Assembly: GCF_000718135.1 (NCBI RefSeq)
Contig: NZ_JOEM01000009.1
Span: 298,824 to 362,823, forward strand
From: Streptomyces cyaneofuscatus
Lineage (GTDB): Bacteria; Actinomycetota; Actinomycetes; Streptomycetales; Streptomycetaceae
Length of the DNA stretch: 64,000 nt
Direction of reading: 5' to 3'
Part shown: positions 24,291-33,693 of the stretch, piece by piece
Layout: the number at the start of each line of letters is the position of its first letter
Numbering within the stretch: the stretch's first letter is position 1
Program-made: the position numbers and the translations under genes
The notes under the pieces: generated by a model
The model's input: only the letters and a program-made list of their open reading frames with translations
Database searches by the model: none
Told to the model about the DNA's origin: nothing

Positions 24291-24767
24291 ATGGTCGACA
24301 TCGAACCTGGGAGCGGAAACGCGGCGACGAGCGGCGGAAGCGAAGGAAAAGGCGTACGCGGCAGGACCACGATCGCCGACGGCGTCGTGGCCACCATCGC
24401 GGGCATCGCGATCCGTGAGACCGACGGCGTCCATTCCGTGGGCAAGGGCGCTTCGAAGGCACTGGGCGCCGTGACGGGCCGGGTCTCCGGATCGTCGAGC
24501 AGCGGACGGACCGTGAAGGTCGAGGTGGGCGAGAAGGAGACGGCGATCGACGTCGACGTCGAGGTGGAGTACGGCGTTCCGATCCATGAGCTGGCCGACC
24601 GGATCCGTACGCACGTCATCGACGCCGTGGAGACGATGACCGGACTGAAGGTCGTCGAGATCAACATCAACGTCTTCGACGTGCACATTCCGGACGACGG
24701 CGATGATGAGGACGAGGACGGTTCGGACGGGGGAGGTTCCCGAGGTGGGGGCTCTCGGGTGAGGTGA
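24291..24767 (+). CDS. Asp23/Gls24 family envelope stress protein
   Basis: A 158-residue Asp23/Gls24-like protein. The domain runs from about residue 25: GRTTIADGVVATIAGIAIRETDGVHSV, ETAIDVDVEVEYGVPIHELADRIRTHVIDAVETMTGLKVVEININVFDV. Such proteins are membrane-associated envelope-stress factors in Gram-positives. A Gly/Ser N-terminus and an Asp-rich then Ser/Gly-rich tail flank the domain. ATG 24291 is chosen, with a GTG at 24276 as alternative. The gene follows the gas vesicle operon by 111 bp, and such pairing hints at envelope or osmotic stress co-regulation; this is inference. Confidence 0.88.
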   Translation: MVDIEPGSGNAATSGGSEGKGVRGRTTIADGVVATIAGIAIRETDGVHSVGKGASKALGAVTGRVSGSSSSGRTVKVEVGEKETAIDVDVEVEYGVPIHELADRIRTHVIDAVETMTGLKVVEININVFDVHIPDDGDDEDEDGSDGGGSRGGGSRVR

Positions 24768-24820
24768 GCCCGGGCCCCGGCCGATTGTCAGTGGTGGCTG
24801 TGAGGATGGGGACATCGACG

Positions 24821-24869
24821 CAGAACACGCAGAACACTGCGGATCACTGCGGATCACTGCGGAGCACTG
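24821..24869 (+). repeat. Five 10-bp tandem repeats before a DUF4259 gene
   Basis: Units CAGAACACG, CAGAACACTG, CGGATCACTG, CGGATCACTG and CGGAGCACTG follow each other directly. The array ends 12 bp before the ATG at 24882 and next to its GGAGGGGG ribosome site. A 10-bp period is one helical turn, so this may be a regulatory array or simple replication slippage. Confidence 0.7.
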
Positions 24870-24881
24870 GAGGGGGACCCC

Positions 24882-25295
24882 ATGGGCGCCTGGGACATCG
24901 GCCACTTCGACAACGACACCGCGGCGGACTTCGGCGGGAGGGTGGACGACGCCGAGCCGGAGAAGAAGGCGGACGTGCTCCGGGCCGTCCTGACCGCCGC
25001 CGCCGGGACCGCGCCGCAGGACTATCTCGACAGCGGCGAGGAGGCGGTGGCGGCAGCCGCCCTGGTCGCCGCCCAGTGCCCCGGCGGCGAGCCCATCACC
25101 ACCGCGTACGGTCCGAAGGACCCCCTGCCCCCGCTCCCGGCCGACCTGCGCACGTTGGCGGTCCGCGCCCTGGACCGCCTCACCGGCCCGAACGCGGAGC
25201 CGCTGGACCTGTGGGCCGATGCCGGGGCGGAGAAGGAGTGGCTGGCGGGGATAGCCGCCCTGCGCGCGGTGCTGGCGGCGGCACCGGGGGAGTGA
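24882..25295 (+). CDS. DUF4259 domain protein
   Basis: A 137-residue protein with the clear DUF4259 opening MGAWDIGHFDNDTAADFGG and the later block YLDSGEEAVAAAALVAAQCPGG. The rest is helical (LPADLRTLAVRALDRL, EKEWLAGIAALRAVL). The family is common in actinobacteria and has no assigned function. GGAGGGGG lies just upstream, next to the tandem-repeat array. It stands alone between the Gls24 gene and a convergent DinB gene. Confidence 0.88.
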   Translation: MGAWDIGHFDNDTAADFGGRVDDAEPEKKADVLRAVLTAAAGTAPQDYLDSGEEAVAAAALVAAQCPGGEPITTAYGPKDPLPPLPADLRTLAVRALDRLTGPNAEPLDLWADAGAEKEWLAGIAALRAVLAAAPGE

Positions 25296-25327
25296 GGACA
25301 GGTCGGGGGGTGAGGGACGGGGCTCGG

Positions 25328-25855
25328 TCACTCCACGCCCGGGTAGCGGCCCACCGCGCCGTCGATCAGTTCGCGCACGATGTCCATGTGCCCGGCGTGC
25401 CGGACCGTGTCCTCCAGCATGTGGATGAGCACCCACCGCATCGACACGACCCGCCCGTCCCACGCGGTGCCCGTCGTCTCCAGGTCCGTCTCCCGGATCG
25501 ATGCGTCGGCGGCAGCGCGGGCGCGGGCGTAGAAGGCGAGGATGTCGGCGGTGGTCTCGTCGGGACCGGCCGCCATGTCCTCGGTCGCCGGGTCGAACCA
25601 GAACGGCTCGGTCTCCCGGCCGAACGTCGAGCAGAACCAGCCGTATTCGACGGCGGCGAGATGCTTGACCAGGCCGAGCAGATTGGTCCCGGTCGGGGTC
25701 ATCGGACGGCGCACCTGCTCGTCGTCCAGGCCCGCCAGCTTCCACAGGACCGCATCGCGGTGCAGGTCCAGGCTGGTGTGGAGGCTCTCCTTCTCGCCTC
25801 CGGTGTACGGGACGTGGGGGGCGCGGGGCACGACGGGAGGCTCGGGTGAACTCAT
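25328..25855 (-). CDS. DinB/DUF664 family protein
   Basis: A 175-residue four-helix-bundle protein of the DinB superfamily, DUF664 group. The metal-ligand histidines are visible in LLGLVKHLAAVEYGWF, and in MRWVLIHMLEDTVRHAGHMDIVRELIDG. These enzymes include thiol (mycothiol/bacillithiol)-dependent transferases, but most are uncharacterised. A TAGGGT hexamer (minus strand, 25868-25863) ends 7 nt before ATG 25855, pointing to a leaderless transcript. Confidence 0.88.
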   Translation of the reverse strand: MSSPEPPVVPRAPHVPYTGGEKESLHTSLDLHRDAVLWKLAGLDDEQVRRPMTPTGTNLLGLVKHLAAVEYGWFCSTFGRETEPFWFDPATEDMAAGPDETTADILAFYARARAAADASIRETDLETTGTAWDGRVVSMRWVLIHMLEDTVRHAGHMDIVRELIDGAVGRYPGVE

Positions 25856-25905
25856 GGCCCGCACCCTAGCGGCGCGCGCCCGGTCCCGTCCTCAGCGTTT
25901 CGGGC

Positions 25906-26517
25906 TCAGCGTTTCGGGCGGCCCGCCCGCACGATCTCGTCGACGTCCAGGGAGAGTTCGGCGCCGATGGAGGCGGGCAGCGGTGCCTCCTGGCCGGGGG
26001 CGTACACCTCGTGGCGGTCGTAGCCGCCGGGCAGCGGTTCGGTCAGGACGTGGACCCGGCCGTGCTTGCGGTCGACGATCACGTAGACCGGGATCTTGGC
26101 CTGGGCGTAGGCGGTGACCTTGTTGCGGAGGTCGTTCTGGTAGTTCCCGGAGGTGACTTCCAGGACCAGGCGGAAGCAGGCGGGGTCGTAGCTGTTGTTC
26201 TTTTCCAGGTGCTCGTCGAAGTCGGCGTCGACGATCGCCAGGTCGGGGATCGCGAAGTCCTGGGGTCCGCCAGGGAGCCAGAGGCCGACGCCCTGGAGGA
26301 CCTCCGTCTCCCCGTCATCGAGGCCTGCGGAGATGAAGGGACGCATGAGCTTGGTGAGCGCGCGTGCGTGCAAGCCGTCCGCCGGTGGTGCCACGGTGAT
26401 GACGCCTCCGATGATCTCGACGCGATGCCCCGGAAGCTGCTCGGTGAGACGGTTGGCCGTTTCCAGCAGCGTTTCCGGCTCATCGTCACAGGGGTGCTCG
26501 ACTGCTGCTGCAGACAT
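25906..26517 (-). CDS. Uma2 family (DUF820) PD-(D/E)XK nuclease-like protein
   Basis: A 203-residue Uma2-family protein. The nuclease-fold residues appear as IPDLAIVDADFDE (Asp), RLVLEVTSGNYQNDLRNKVTAYAQAKIPVYVIVD (Glu, Lys) and the C-terminal strands. Uma2 proteins are abundant in streptomycetes and cyanobacteria, where copy number is high but the role is unclear. AGGAGG lies 8 nt before ATG 26517. It lies downstream of the serC terminator and is transcribed separately. Confidence 0.85.
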   Translation of the reverse strand: MSAAAVEHPCDDEPETLLETANRLTEQLPGHRVEIIGGVITVAPPADGLHARALTKLMRPFISAGLDDGETEVLQGVGLWLPGGPQDFAIPDLAIVDADFDEHLEKNNSYDPACFRLVLEVTSGNYQNDLRNKVTAYAQAKIPVYVIVDRKHGRVHVLTEPLPGGYDRHEVYAPGQEAPLPASIGAELSLDVDEIVRAGRPKR

Positions 26518-26620
26518 TGCGGGCCTCCTGGAATGGGCTGGTGTCGAGAGCATCATCGTAGAGCGGGACGGCCGAGAACCGCGCTTCTGGCATATGCCAC
26601 CCGGTCGAGTGATGCAGAAA

Positions 26621-26651
26621 CGGCCCGGCACCCCACGCGGGTGCCGGGCCG
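26621..26651 (-). terminator. serC terminator
   Basis: CGGCCCGGCACC (26621-26632) pairs with GGTGCCGGGCCG (26640-26651), a perfect 12-bp stem with a 7-nt loop. Read on the minus strand, it is followed by GTTTCTG, a short T-rich stretch. It lies about 40 bp after the serC stop and separates it from the Uma2 gene. Confidence 0.85.
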
Positions 26652-26689
26652 TCTCCCTACAGCCGTACAGCCGTAGAAAAAGCGAAGAA

Positions 26690-27901
<1,212 letters not shown>

Positions 27902-29131
27902 TTACGACGCGTGGCCGAACGGGCAGCCCAGCTCCACCGGCAGCTCGTACAGGTCGTTCTGCGTCACGATCGGCTTGTTGCGCAGCTCGGTGGCCGGGAC
28001 CGCCAGCTCCAGCTCCGGGAACCGCTCGTAGAGGGCCGGGAGCGCGATGCCCGCCTCCAGGCGGGAGAGCGCCGCGCCCGGGCAGACGTGCGGGCCGTGG
28101 CCGAAGGCGATGTGGCGGTTCGGGGTGCGGGTGGCGTCGAACTCGCCGGCCGTCGGGCCGTACTGCTCCTCGTCCCGGCCCAGCGCGCCGAACGAGATGA
28201 TCAGGCCCTCGCCCTTCGGCAGGATCTTGTCGCCGACCTCGATGTCCTCCGTCGCGAAGCGGATCAGGACGTGCGAGGTCGGGGTGTTCCAGCGCAGCGT
28301 CTCCTCGATCACACCGTCCCAGCCGATCTCGCCGTTCAGGACCTTCTTGCGCTGCTCCGGGTGGGTCTGGAGCGCCTCGACCACGTTGACGATCAGGCTG
28401 ATCGTGGTCTCATGTCCGGCGGCGATGATCAGTTGCAGCGTGTTGACGATCTCCTCGTCGGTGAGGTGGTCACCGTCCTCGGAGGCCGCGATCAGGGCGC
28501 TGGTCAGGTCGTCGCCGGGGTTCGCCCGCTTGTCGTCGACGATCTTCGTGAAGAGGGTCCCGAGGTCCGCCATCATCTGCGGGACCTCCTCCGGCGGCGT
28601 CTGCGTCGAGAAGAACTTCTCGAACAGCTCCTTCAGCCGCGGGTGGTCCGCCGCGTCCACGCCCATCAGCTCGCTGATCACGTTCATGGGGAGGGGGTAG
28701 GCGAACTCCGCCTTCAGGTCCACCGGCTGCCCGGCCGGGAGGGCCGCCAGCTTCTCCAGGCTCGCGTTCGTGAGGGCCTCGATGCCCGCCCGCAGCCGCT
28801 CCACCCGCTTCACCGTGAGCGCCTGCGCCACCAGCGTACGGAGACGGCGGTGGTCGGCCCCGTCGACCGTCAGCATCGAGCGGCCCGGGTTGGCCAGGCC
28901 GATCAGCGGCCAGTCCATCGGTATCTCGCCGCGCTGCCAGGCGCCCCACACGTTGATGTCCTTGACCACCCGGCTGTCGGTGAGCAGCGCGCGGGCCTCC
29001 GCGTGGCGGGTGACCGCGTACACGTGTACACCGCCCGGCAGCTCCACCTCGGCCAGCGGACCGGCGGCCCGCAGCGCGGCGCTCTCGCCGTCGAGGTCTC
29101 TGACGAAGGGGTCGAGCGCGATGCGGGTCAT
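27902..29131 (-). CDS. Cytochrome P450 (CYP154-like), last gene of the conservon operon
   Basis: A complete 409-residue soluble bacterial P450. The I-helix oxygen-binding motif is AGHETT (residues 238-243), the K-helix is EETLR (E277-R280 intact), and the haem loop is FGHGPHVCPGA with the Cys ligand at about 350. N-terminal features (GSMLTVDGADHRRLRTLV type) fit CYP105/107/154-like enzymes; pairing with an ExxR-lacking partner suggests CYP154. It overlaps the upstream P450 by 4 nt (ATGA), so both are translationally coupled. Substrate unknown. Confidence 0.9.
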   Translation of the reverse strand: MTRIALDPFVRDLDGESAALRAAGPLAEVELPGGVHVYAVTRHAEARALLTDSRVVKDINVWGAWQRGEIPMDWPLIGLANPGRSMLTVDGADHRRLRTLVAQALTVKRVERLRAGIEALTNASLEKLAALPAGQPVDLKAEFAYPLPMNVISELMGVDAADHPRLKELFEKFFSTQTPPEEVPQMMADLGTLFTKIVDDKRANPGDDLTSALIAASEDGDHLTDEEIVNTLQLIIAAGHETTISLIVNVVEALQTHPEQRKKVLNGEIGWDGVIEETLRWNTPTSHVLIRFATEDIEVGDKILPKGEGLIISFGALGRDEEQYGPTAGEFDATRTPNRHIAFGHGPHVCPGAALSRLEAGIALPALYERFPELELAVPATELRNKPIVTQNDLYELPVELGCPFGHAS

Positions 29132-30411
29132 GCGGGGCCTCCGAGGCTTCCTGGTCTGCCGAGGGCGGGCGTGGGCGTGAAGAGCACCGGCAGGTCCGTC
29201 AGCCCGCGCAGCCACGGCGACGGGCGGCGGGTGAGCTGCTCGGCGGGGACGGCGAGGTCCACGTCCGGCAGCCGGTCGAGCAGGACCTCGATGCCGGTAC
29301 GGGCGATGACCTCGGCGGTCTCCTGGGCCGGGAACGGGCAGCGGTGCTCGCCGTGGCCGAAGGAGAGGAAGGCGTTGTTGCCGCCGGTCAGCGCCGAGGC
29401 GTGGGTCCGCACCTGCGGGTCGCCGTTGGCGGCGGCGATCCCCAGCAGCAGCAGGTCCCCGGCGCGGATGTGGCGCCCGCCCAGGTGGGTGTCGCGGGCG
29501 GCCCAGCGGCCCGCCACGTTCTGCGTGGGGGTGTCCTCCCAGAGGACCTCGTTCATCGCTTCCGCGACGCTGTGGCGGCCGCCCGAGAGCGAAGCGGCGA
29601 ACCGGTCGTCGGTGAGCATCAGGCGCAGCGAGTTGCCCATCCAGTCGGCGGTCGGCTGGTGCCCGGCCGCCATCATCACCATGAGGTCCTGGGCGACCTC
29701 CTCGTCGGTGAACCCGCCGACGTCCGCGATCATCCGGCTGGCGACGTCGTCACCGGGCTCGGCGTGCTTGTCGGCCAGCAGCTGGAACATCGAGGTCGCC
29801 AGGTGCTGCTGTCCGGCGAGCGCCCGCTCCCGGCCGTCGATCATGTCGTTGATCGCGCCGACCAGGGGGTACGCCTCCTCGTCGGAGAAGCCGTAGATCC
29901 TGGCCAGGACCAGGGCGGGGAGCAGCTTGGCGTACTCCGCGATGATGTCGACCGCGCCCTTGGTGCAGAACCGGTCGATCAGCTCGTCCGCGAACTCCTC
30001 CGCGTACCGCTTCAGGGAGAACGGGTCGACGCCCTCCAGCGCGTTGCTGATCATCATCGCGCGGACGCTGTGGCGCTCGCCGACCGTGTAGAGGATCGAG
30101 GGCTGCTTCCGCCCGATCATCGGCAGCAGCGGCCAGTCGTCCGGGATGCGGTCCCACTGGTTCCACAGGTCGGAGTCCCGGCTGAAGAGGGCCGGGTCGC
30201 CGGTGACCTGGTGCAGCTCGCGGTAGCCGAGGACGAGCCAGGCGGGCACGTCGCCGTCGAGCACGACCGGGGCGACGGCGCCGTGGTCGCGCCGCATGTC
30301 CCGGTAGAGCTGGACGGGGTCGCTCTGGAAGCGGGGCCCGGACAGGGGGACGGACCCGTGGGTGACGGGGCAGCCGGAGGCGGTGCCGGGCGTGCCGGAG
30401 GTCGTGGTCAC
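29128..30411 (-). CDS. Cytochrome P450 lacking the ExxR arginine (CYP157-like)
   Basis: A 427-residue P450-family protein. The I-helix motif is AGHQPT (249-254) and the haem loop is FGHGEHRCPFPAQETA with Cys at about 358. The K-helix reads NEVLWED, so the invariant Arg of ExxR is Trp (E288-W291). The CYP157 family of streptomycetes is known for losing this motif and for sitting next to a CYP154 gene, the arrangement seen here. GTG 30411 overlaps the cvnD stop by 4 nt; a longer upstream reading frame is not needed. It may not be a conventional monooxygenase and could bind ligand or partner the second P450. Confidence 0.88.
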   Translation of the reverse strand: MTTTSGTPGTASGCPVTHGSVPLSGPRFQSDPVQLYRDMRRDHGAVAPVVLDGDVPAWLVLGYRELHQVTGDPALFSRDSDLWNQWDRIPDDWPLLPMIGRKQPSILYTVGERHSVRAMMISNALEGVDPFSLKRYAEEFADELIDRFCTKGAVDIIAEYAKLLPALVLARIYGFSDEEAYPLVGAINDMIDGRERALAGQQHLATSMFQLLADKHAEPGDDVASRMIADVGGFTDEEVAQDLMVMMAAGHQPTADWMGNSLRLMLTDDRFAASLSGGRHSVAEAMNEVLWEDTPTQNVAGRWAARDTHLGGRHIRAGDLLLLGIAAANGDPQVRTHASALTGGNNAFLSFGHGEHRCPFPAQETAEVIARTGIEVLLDRLPDVDLAVPAEQLTRRPSPWLRGLTDLPVLFTPTPALGRPGSLGGPA

Positions 30412-31067
30412 GGGGCGGGCTCCGGGGTCGGGGCGGCCGCCGCCAGCGCCGCTTCGGACACGGCCGCCTCGGCGGCGCTCAGGCGGGCGGCGGAGAGCGC
30501 GGCGAGGTGCTCGACGAGCGTGATGAGTACGTACTTGCTGGAGGACCGGTCCCGGGCGTCGCACTCCACCAGCGGCACGTCGTCCGCGAGGTCCAGGGCC
30601 TCGCGGATCTGCTGCTCGCTGTGGAGCGGGCCGCCGAAGTCGTTGCACGCCACGATGAACGGCGTGCCGTGGTGCTCCAGGCGGTCGATGGCGTACCAGG
30701 AGTCGGCGAGCCGGCGGGTGTCCACCAGGACGACCGCGCCGAGCGTGCCGGAGAACAGCCGGTCCCACAGGAACCAGAACCGCTCCTGTCCGGGCGCGCC
30801 GAAGAGGTACAGCACCGAGCGGGCGTCGAGCGTGATGCGACCGAAGTCGAACGCCACGGTGGTGGACGTCTTGGCCTGTACGCCGTCGAGGTGGTCGACG
30901 GCCTCGCCCGCGCGGGTCATCGTCTCCTCCGTGTTGAGCGGACGGATCTCGCTCACGGATCGGACCATGGTGGTCTTGCCGACCCCGAAGCCGCCCACGA
31001 CAACGATCTTGAGGCCGTTGTCGGCGGTGTCGCTCAGGGCGGCGCGGTCAGAGGTTGCGGAGTCCAA
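30408..31067 (-). CDS. cvnD: Conservon GTPase-like protein CvnD
   Basis: A roughly 219-residue Ras/MglA-like ATP/GTP-binding protein. The P-loop is VVVGGFGVGKTTMV, followed by RPLNTEETMTRAGEAVDHL, the switch region LYLFGAPGQERFWFLWDRLFSG and the base-specificity segment TPFIVACNDF. It is the fourth element of a conservon, where CvnD interacts with the roadblock protein and the kinase-like CvnA. TTG 31067 is taken as start because it overlaps the end of cvnC and an AGGTG lies just upstream; GTG/ATG alternatives lie further up at 31115. An Ala-rich tail ends the protein. Confidence 0.9.
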   Translation of the reverse strand: MDSATSDRAALSDTADNGLKIVVVGGFGVGKTTMVRSVSEIRPLNTEETMTRAGEAVDHLDGVQAKTSTTVAFDFGRITLDARSVLYLFGAPGQERFWFLWDRLFSGTLGAVVLVDTRRLADSWYAIDRLEHHGTPFIVACNDFGGPLHSEQQIREALDLADDVPLVECDARDRSSSKYVLITLVEHLAALSAARLSAAEAAVSEAALAAAAPTPEPAP

Positions 31068-31419
31068 CGAGCACCTGTTCCAGGATGTCGGGGTCGGGGA
31101 GCCGGTCCGCGACACGGGCGGTACGGGGGTGGCGGGCGCTGATCCGGCCGGTGTCCAGCAGGTCGCACAGCATGATGCGGACGATGCTGACCGGCAGGTT
31201 CAGGCTCGCGGCGATCTCGACGACGGCGGTGGGGCCCTGGCACATCCGCAGGATCGCGACGTGCTCCGACTGCATGCCGGGGGCCGGGTCGCACTCGGCG
31301 ACGACGAGGGTCACCAGGTCGAAGGCGGCCGAGTCGGAGCGGCTGCGTCCCCCGGTGAGGGTGTACAGCCGGTCCGGATCGTCGTCGCGGCCCGGGCGGG
31401 GGCGGGGCGCCGTCGTCAT
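31048..31419 (-). CDS. cvnC: DUF742 protein CvnC
   Basis: A 123-residue DUF742 protein with the family signature RLYTLTGGRSRS, a winged-helix-like central region CQGPTAVVEIAASLNLPVSIVRIMLCDLL and the terminal PDPDILEQVLVGLRNL. It forms the conservon complex with CvnA, CvnB and CvnD. It overlaps cvnB by 4 nt and cvnD by 20 nt, showing tight coupling. DUF742 proteins carry a helix-turn-helix-like segment, but direct DNA binding is not established. Confidence 0.92.
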   Translation of the reverse strand: MTTAPRPRPGRDDDPDRLYTLTGGRSRSDSAAFDLVTLVVAECDPAPGMQSEHVAILRMCQGPTAVVEIAASLNLPVSIVRIMLCDLLDTGRISARHPRTARVADRLPDPDILEQVLVGLRNL

Positions 31420-31856
31420 ACGGCCGAGCTCTCGGCCGCCGACGGGATATCGGCGGCGGGGGAGCGGGGCGGGGCGACGAGGTGTTCGCCGAGCTGCTCG
31501 ACGAGCTCGCTCATGTTGTGGCCCACCAGGCCCACGTCGGAGTCCTCGTCGGCGACGACGGCCAGGTGGGCGCCCGCGCCCGCCTCGACGATGAACAGCA
31601 CACCGCCGTAGAACTCGGCCATCGCGGAGCGTACGCCGCCGGTGCCGTCACCGAACTCGATGGACGCGCCGTGCGACAGGCTCTGGATCCCGGCGGAGAT
31701 CGCGGCCAGCTGGTCGGCCTGGTCGACCGAGAGCTCGGGGGTGCGGCACAGCTTGAGGCCGTCGCGGGACAGGACGAGGGCGTGGCGGGTGCCGGGGGTG
31801 CGGTCGAGCAGCCCCTCCAGCAGCCAGTTGAGCTTCTCGTCGGTGGTCGCGGTCAT
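31416..31856 (-). CDS. cvnB: Roadblock/LC7 domain protein CvnB
   Basis: A 146-residue roadblock/LC7 (MglB-like) protein: LNWLLEGLLDRTPGTRHALVLSRDGLKL, ADQLAAISAGIQSLSHGA and VRSAMAEFYGGVLFIVEAGAGAHLAVVADEDSDVGLVGHNM. Roadblock domains dimerise and regulate small GTPases, here CvnD. Four-nucleotide overlaps join it to cvnA and cvnC. Ala/Ser-rich residues extend the C-terminus. Confidence 0.93.
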   Translation of the reverse strand: MTATTDEKLNWLLEGLLDRTPGTRHALVLSRDGLKLCRTPELSVDQADQLAAISAGIQSLSHGASIEFGDGTGGVRSAMAEFYGGVLFIVEAGAGAHLAVVADEDSDVGLVGHNMSELVEQLGEHLVAPPRSPAADIPSAAESSAV

Positions 31857-33496
31857 CGGGTGTTGCCTTCCGGGTGCGGGGAGTTGGCACGTACCGCGCG
31901 GCTGAAGGTGCTGAAGCGCGCGGCCTGGACCTTCGGGTCGGTGGTACGGGCCCGGGGGTTGTCGGCTCCGCCGGGGGTGGCGTTGCCGGTACGGGCTTCG
32001 GCGGCGGCCAGCGTGCGGCCGCGGCGGCGCTTGGGCAGGCCGCTCTCGCCGAACGCGGGGACGGTGCCGGTGGACTCGGACTCGGAATCGGTGGGCTCCG
32101 ACTCCGTGCGCTCCGAATCCGTGCGCTCGGACTTCGCGCGCTGCGACTCCGCCGCCGGGGTCAGGGGCTCGGAGGAGTCGATGGCGGTGAGGGGCCGGGC
32201 CGTGTGCGTGGTCCCGGCGGTGTCCGCGCCGGCGGCCGAGGCGTGCGACGGCTCCGGCTCGACGGGAGCCGCAGCGGAAGCGGTGGCCGGGGCCGGGAGC
32301 GCGGACGCCGGGCCCGGGGCCGGTGCGGTGGCGCGGGAGATGAGGTCCTGCGGGAGCATCATCAGCGCGCCGGTGCCGCCCCGGGCGGAGGGCCGGAAGG
32401 AGACGGTCAGGCCGTGCTTACGGGCCAGCCGGCCGACGACGGCGAGGCCGAGCCGGGTGCCGGAGAGGTTGGTGAGGTCCTGGTGGTCGGCGGAGACGGC
32501 CTTCTCCGCCCGGCGCAGCTGCACCTCGCTCATGACCAGGCCGCTGTCCTCGACGGTGATGACGATGCCCGCCGGGACCTCCTCCACGTAGACGTGGACC
32601 TCGGCGGTGGGCGGCGAGAAGTTGGCCGCGTTGTCGAGGAGTTCGGCGAGTGCGTGCATGACGCCCTCGGCCGCGTGCCCGGCGATCGCGACATCGCTGG
32701 TGGAGTGGAGGCGGACGCGCTGGTAGCTGCCGATCCGGCCCATCGCGCCGCGCAGGATCGACTCCATGACGATCGGCTTGGCCCAGCGCCGCCCGGAACG
32801 CGCCCCGGTCAGTACGGCGATGGAGTCCGCGAGCCGGCCCGCCTGGGCGGTGCGGTGGTCCAGGTACAGCAGGTCCCCGAGCACGGACTCGTCCGTGTGC
32901 CGGTGCTCCATCTCCCGCAGGTCGGCCAGCATGCTGGTGGCCAGGGCCTGCATCCGCCCGGCCGCGTTGGCGCAGGCCGCGACGGCGGCGGACCGCTCGG
33001 TCTCGGCGCGGGTGGCGCGGGCGGTGAGCCGGTCGACGGTCACGGAGAGGCGGGAGCGCTCGGCGGCGGCCTCCGCGCTGATCCGCTCGACCTCGGCGCG
33101 GGCCTCGGTGGCGACCCGGGCGGTCTCGGCGGAGGCGGCGGCCTTGATCCTGGCGGTCTCCGCGGTGAAGCGCTGGGCCTCGGCCGCGGAGGCGGAGACC
33201 AGGCGCGAGGTCTCGGAGGTGAAGCGCTGGGAGTCGGCGGCCCGCAGGGAGCCCAGCGTGCGCGCGGTCCCCAGGGTGTGGACGGTGACGGCCACGCAGA
33301 CGCTCAGCAGCACGGCGGCCGCGCCCGCGCCCCAGGCCAGCGGGGTCCGTACCGAATCGGGGGCCGCGGCCACGGCCCACAGAGTCAGCGTGCCGGTGAC
33401 GGCTGCCGAGATCAGCAGGGCGAGTGCGGTGGGCCTGAATGAGGGGCGCAATCGGAGTCCTCGGTGGCGGACGGTGCGGAACGGGCGAAACTGCAC
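31853..33496 (-). CDS. cvnA: Conservon sensor-kinase-like protein CvnA
   Basis: A 547-residue membrane protein. Two transmembrane helices (about 22-46 and 52-76) are followed by a long Ala/Glu/Arg coiled coil (about 84-170), a DHp-like segment with LYLDHRTAQ (His214) and a HATPase domain: N-box LDNAANFSPP (288-296), G1 EDSG (316-319), G2 GTRLGLAVV (346-354). The C-terminal 165 residues are Ala/Pro then Ser/Glu/Asp-rich and low-complexity. No response regulator is adjacent, as is usual for conservons, where CvnA signals to CvnB-D. The GTG start at 33496 has no clear ribosome site. It heads a six-gene operon ending in two P450 genes. Confidence 0.92.
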   Translation of the reverse strand: MQFRPFRTVRHRGLRLRPSFRPTALALLISAAVTGTLTLWAVAAAPDSVRTPLAWGAGAAAVLLSVCVAVTVHTLGTARTLGSLRAADSQRFTSETSRLVSASAAEAQRFTAETARIKAAASAETARVATEARAEVERISAEAAAERSRLSVTVDRLTARATRAETERSAAVAACANAAGRMQALATSMLADLREMEHRHTDESVLGDLLYLDHRTAQAGRLADSIAVLTGARSGRRWAKPIVMESILRGAMGRIGSYQRVRLHSTSDVAIAGHAAEGVMHALAELLDNAANFSPPTAEVHVYVEEVPAGIVITVEDSGLVMSEVQLRRAEKAVSADHQDLTNLSGTRLGLAVVGRLARKHGLTVSFRPSARGGTGALMMLPQDLISRATAPAPGPASALPAPATASAAAPVEPEPSHASAAGADTAGTTHTARPLTAIDSSEPLTPAAESQRAKSERTDSERTESEPTDSESESTGTVPAFGESGLPKRRRGRTLAAAEARTGNATPGGADNPRARTTDPKVQAARFSTFSRAVRANSPHPEGNTR

Positions 33497-33693
33497 CGGT
33501 TAAATCCGGACAGTTCACCACGGGAGCGGGCGATCATGCACAACTGGAGCTGATAGTTCCTGCTCAAGTCTTGGTCACTATAGGAGACTTGACGGTCTGT
33601 TTGGGAAGATCTTGTGGGCTTTTTTGTGCGGCTTGCGGGTCTTTATCCGCCCACATCCCAAGAGTTCATCTGTACCGACGGCATGCTGAAGCC

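Noticed and set aside
26621..26651. GC hairpin considered as a second CRISPR-like repeat
   Set aside because: Its sequence differs from the unit at 61672, its stem is longer and it lies just after serC with a T-rich tail, as a terminator would.
31874..33442. A 522-codon Gly-rich plus-strand frame
   Set aside because: It is antisense to cvnA, with composition typical of a shadow; no PE/PGRS-like features.
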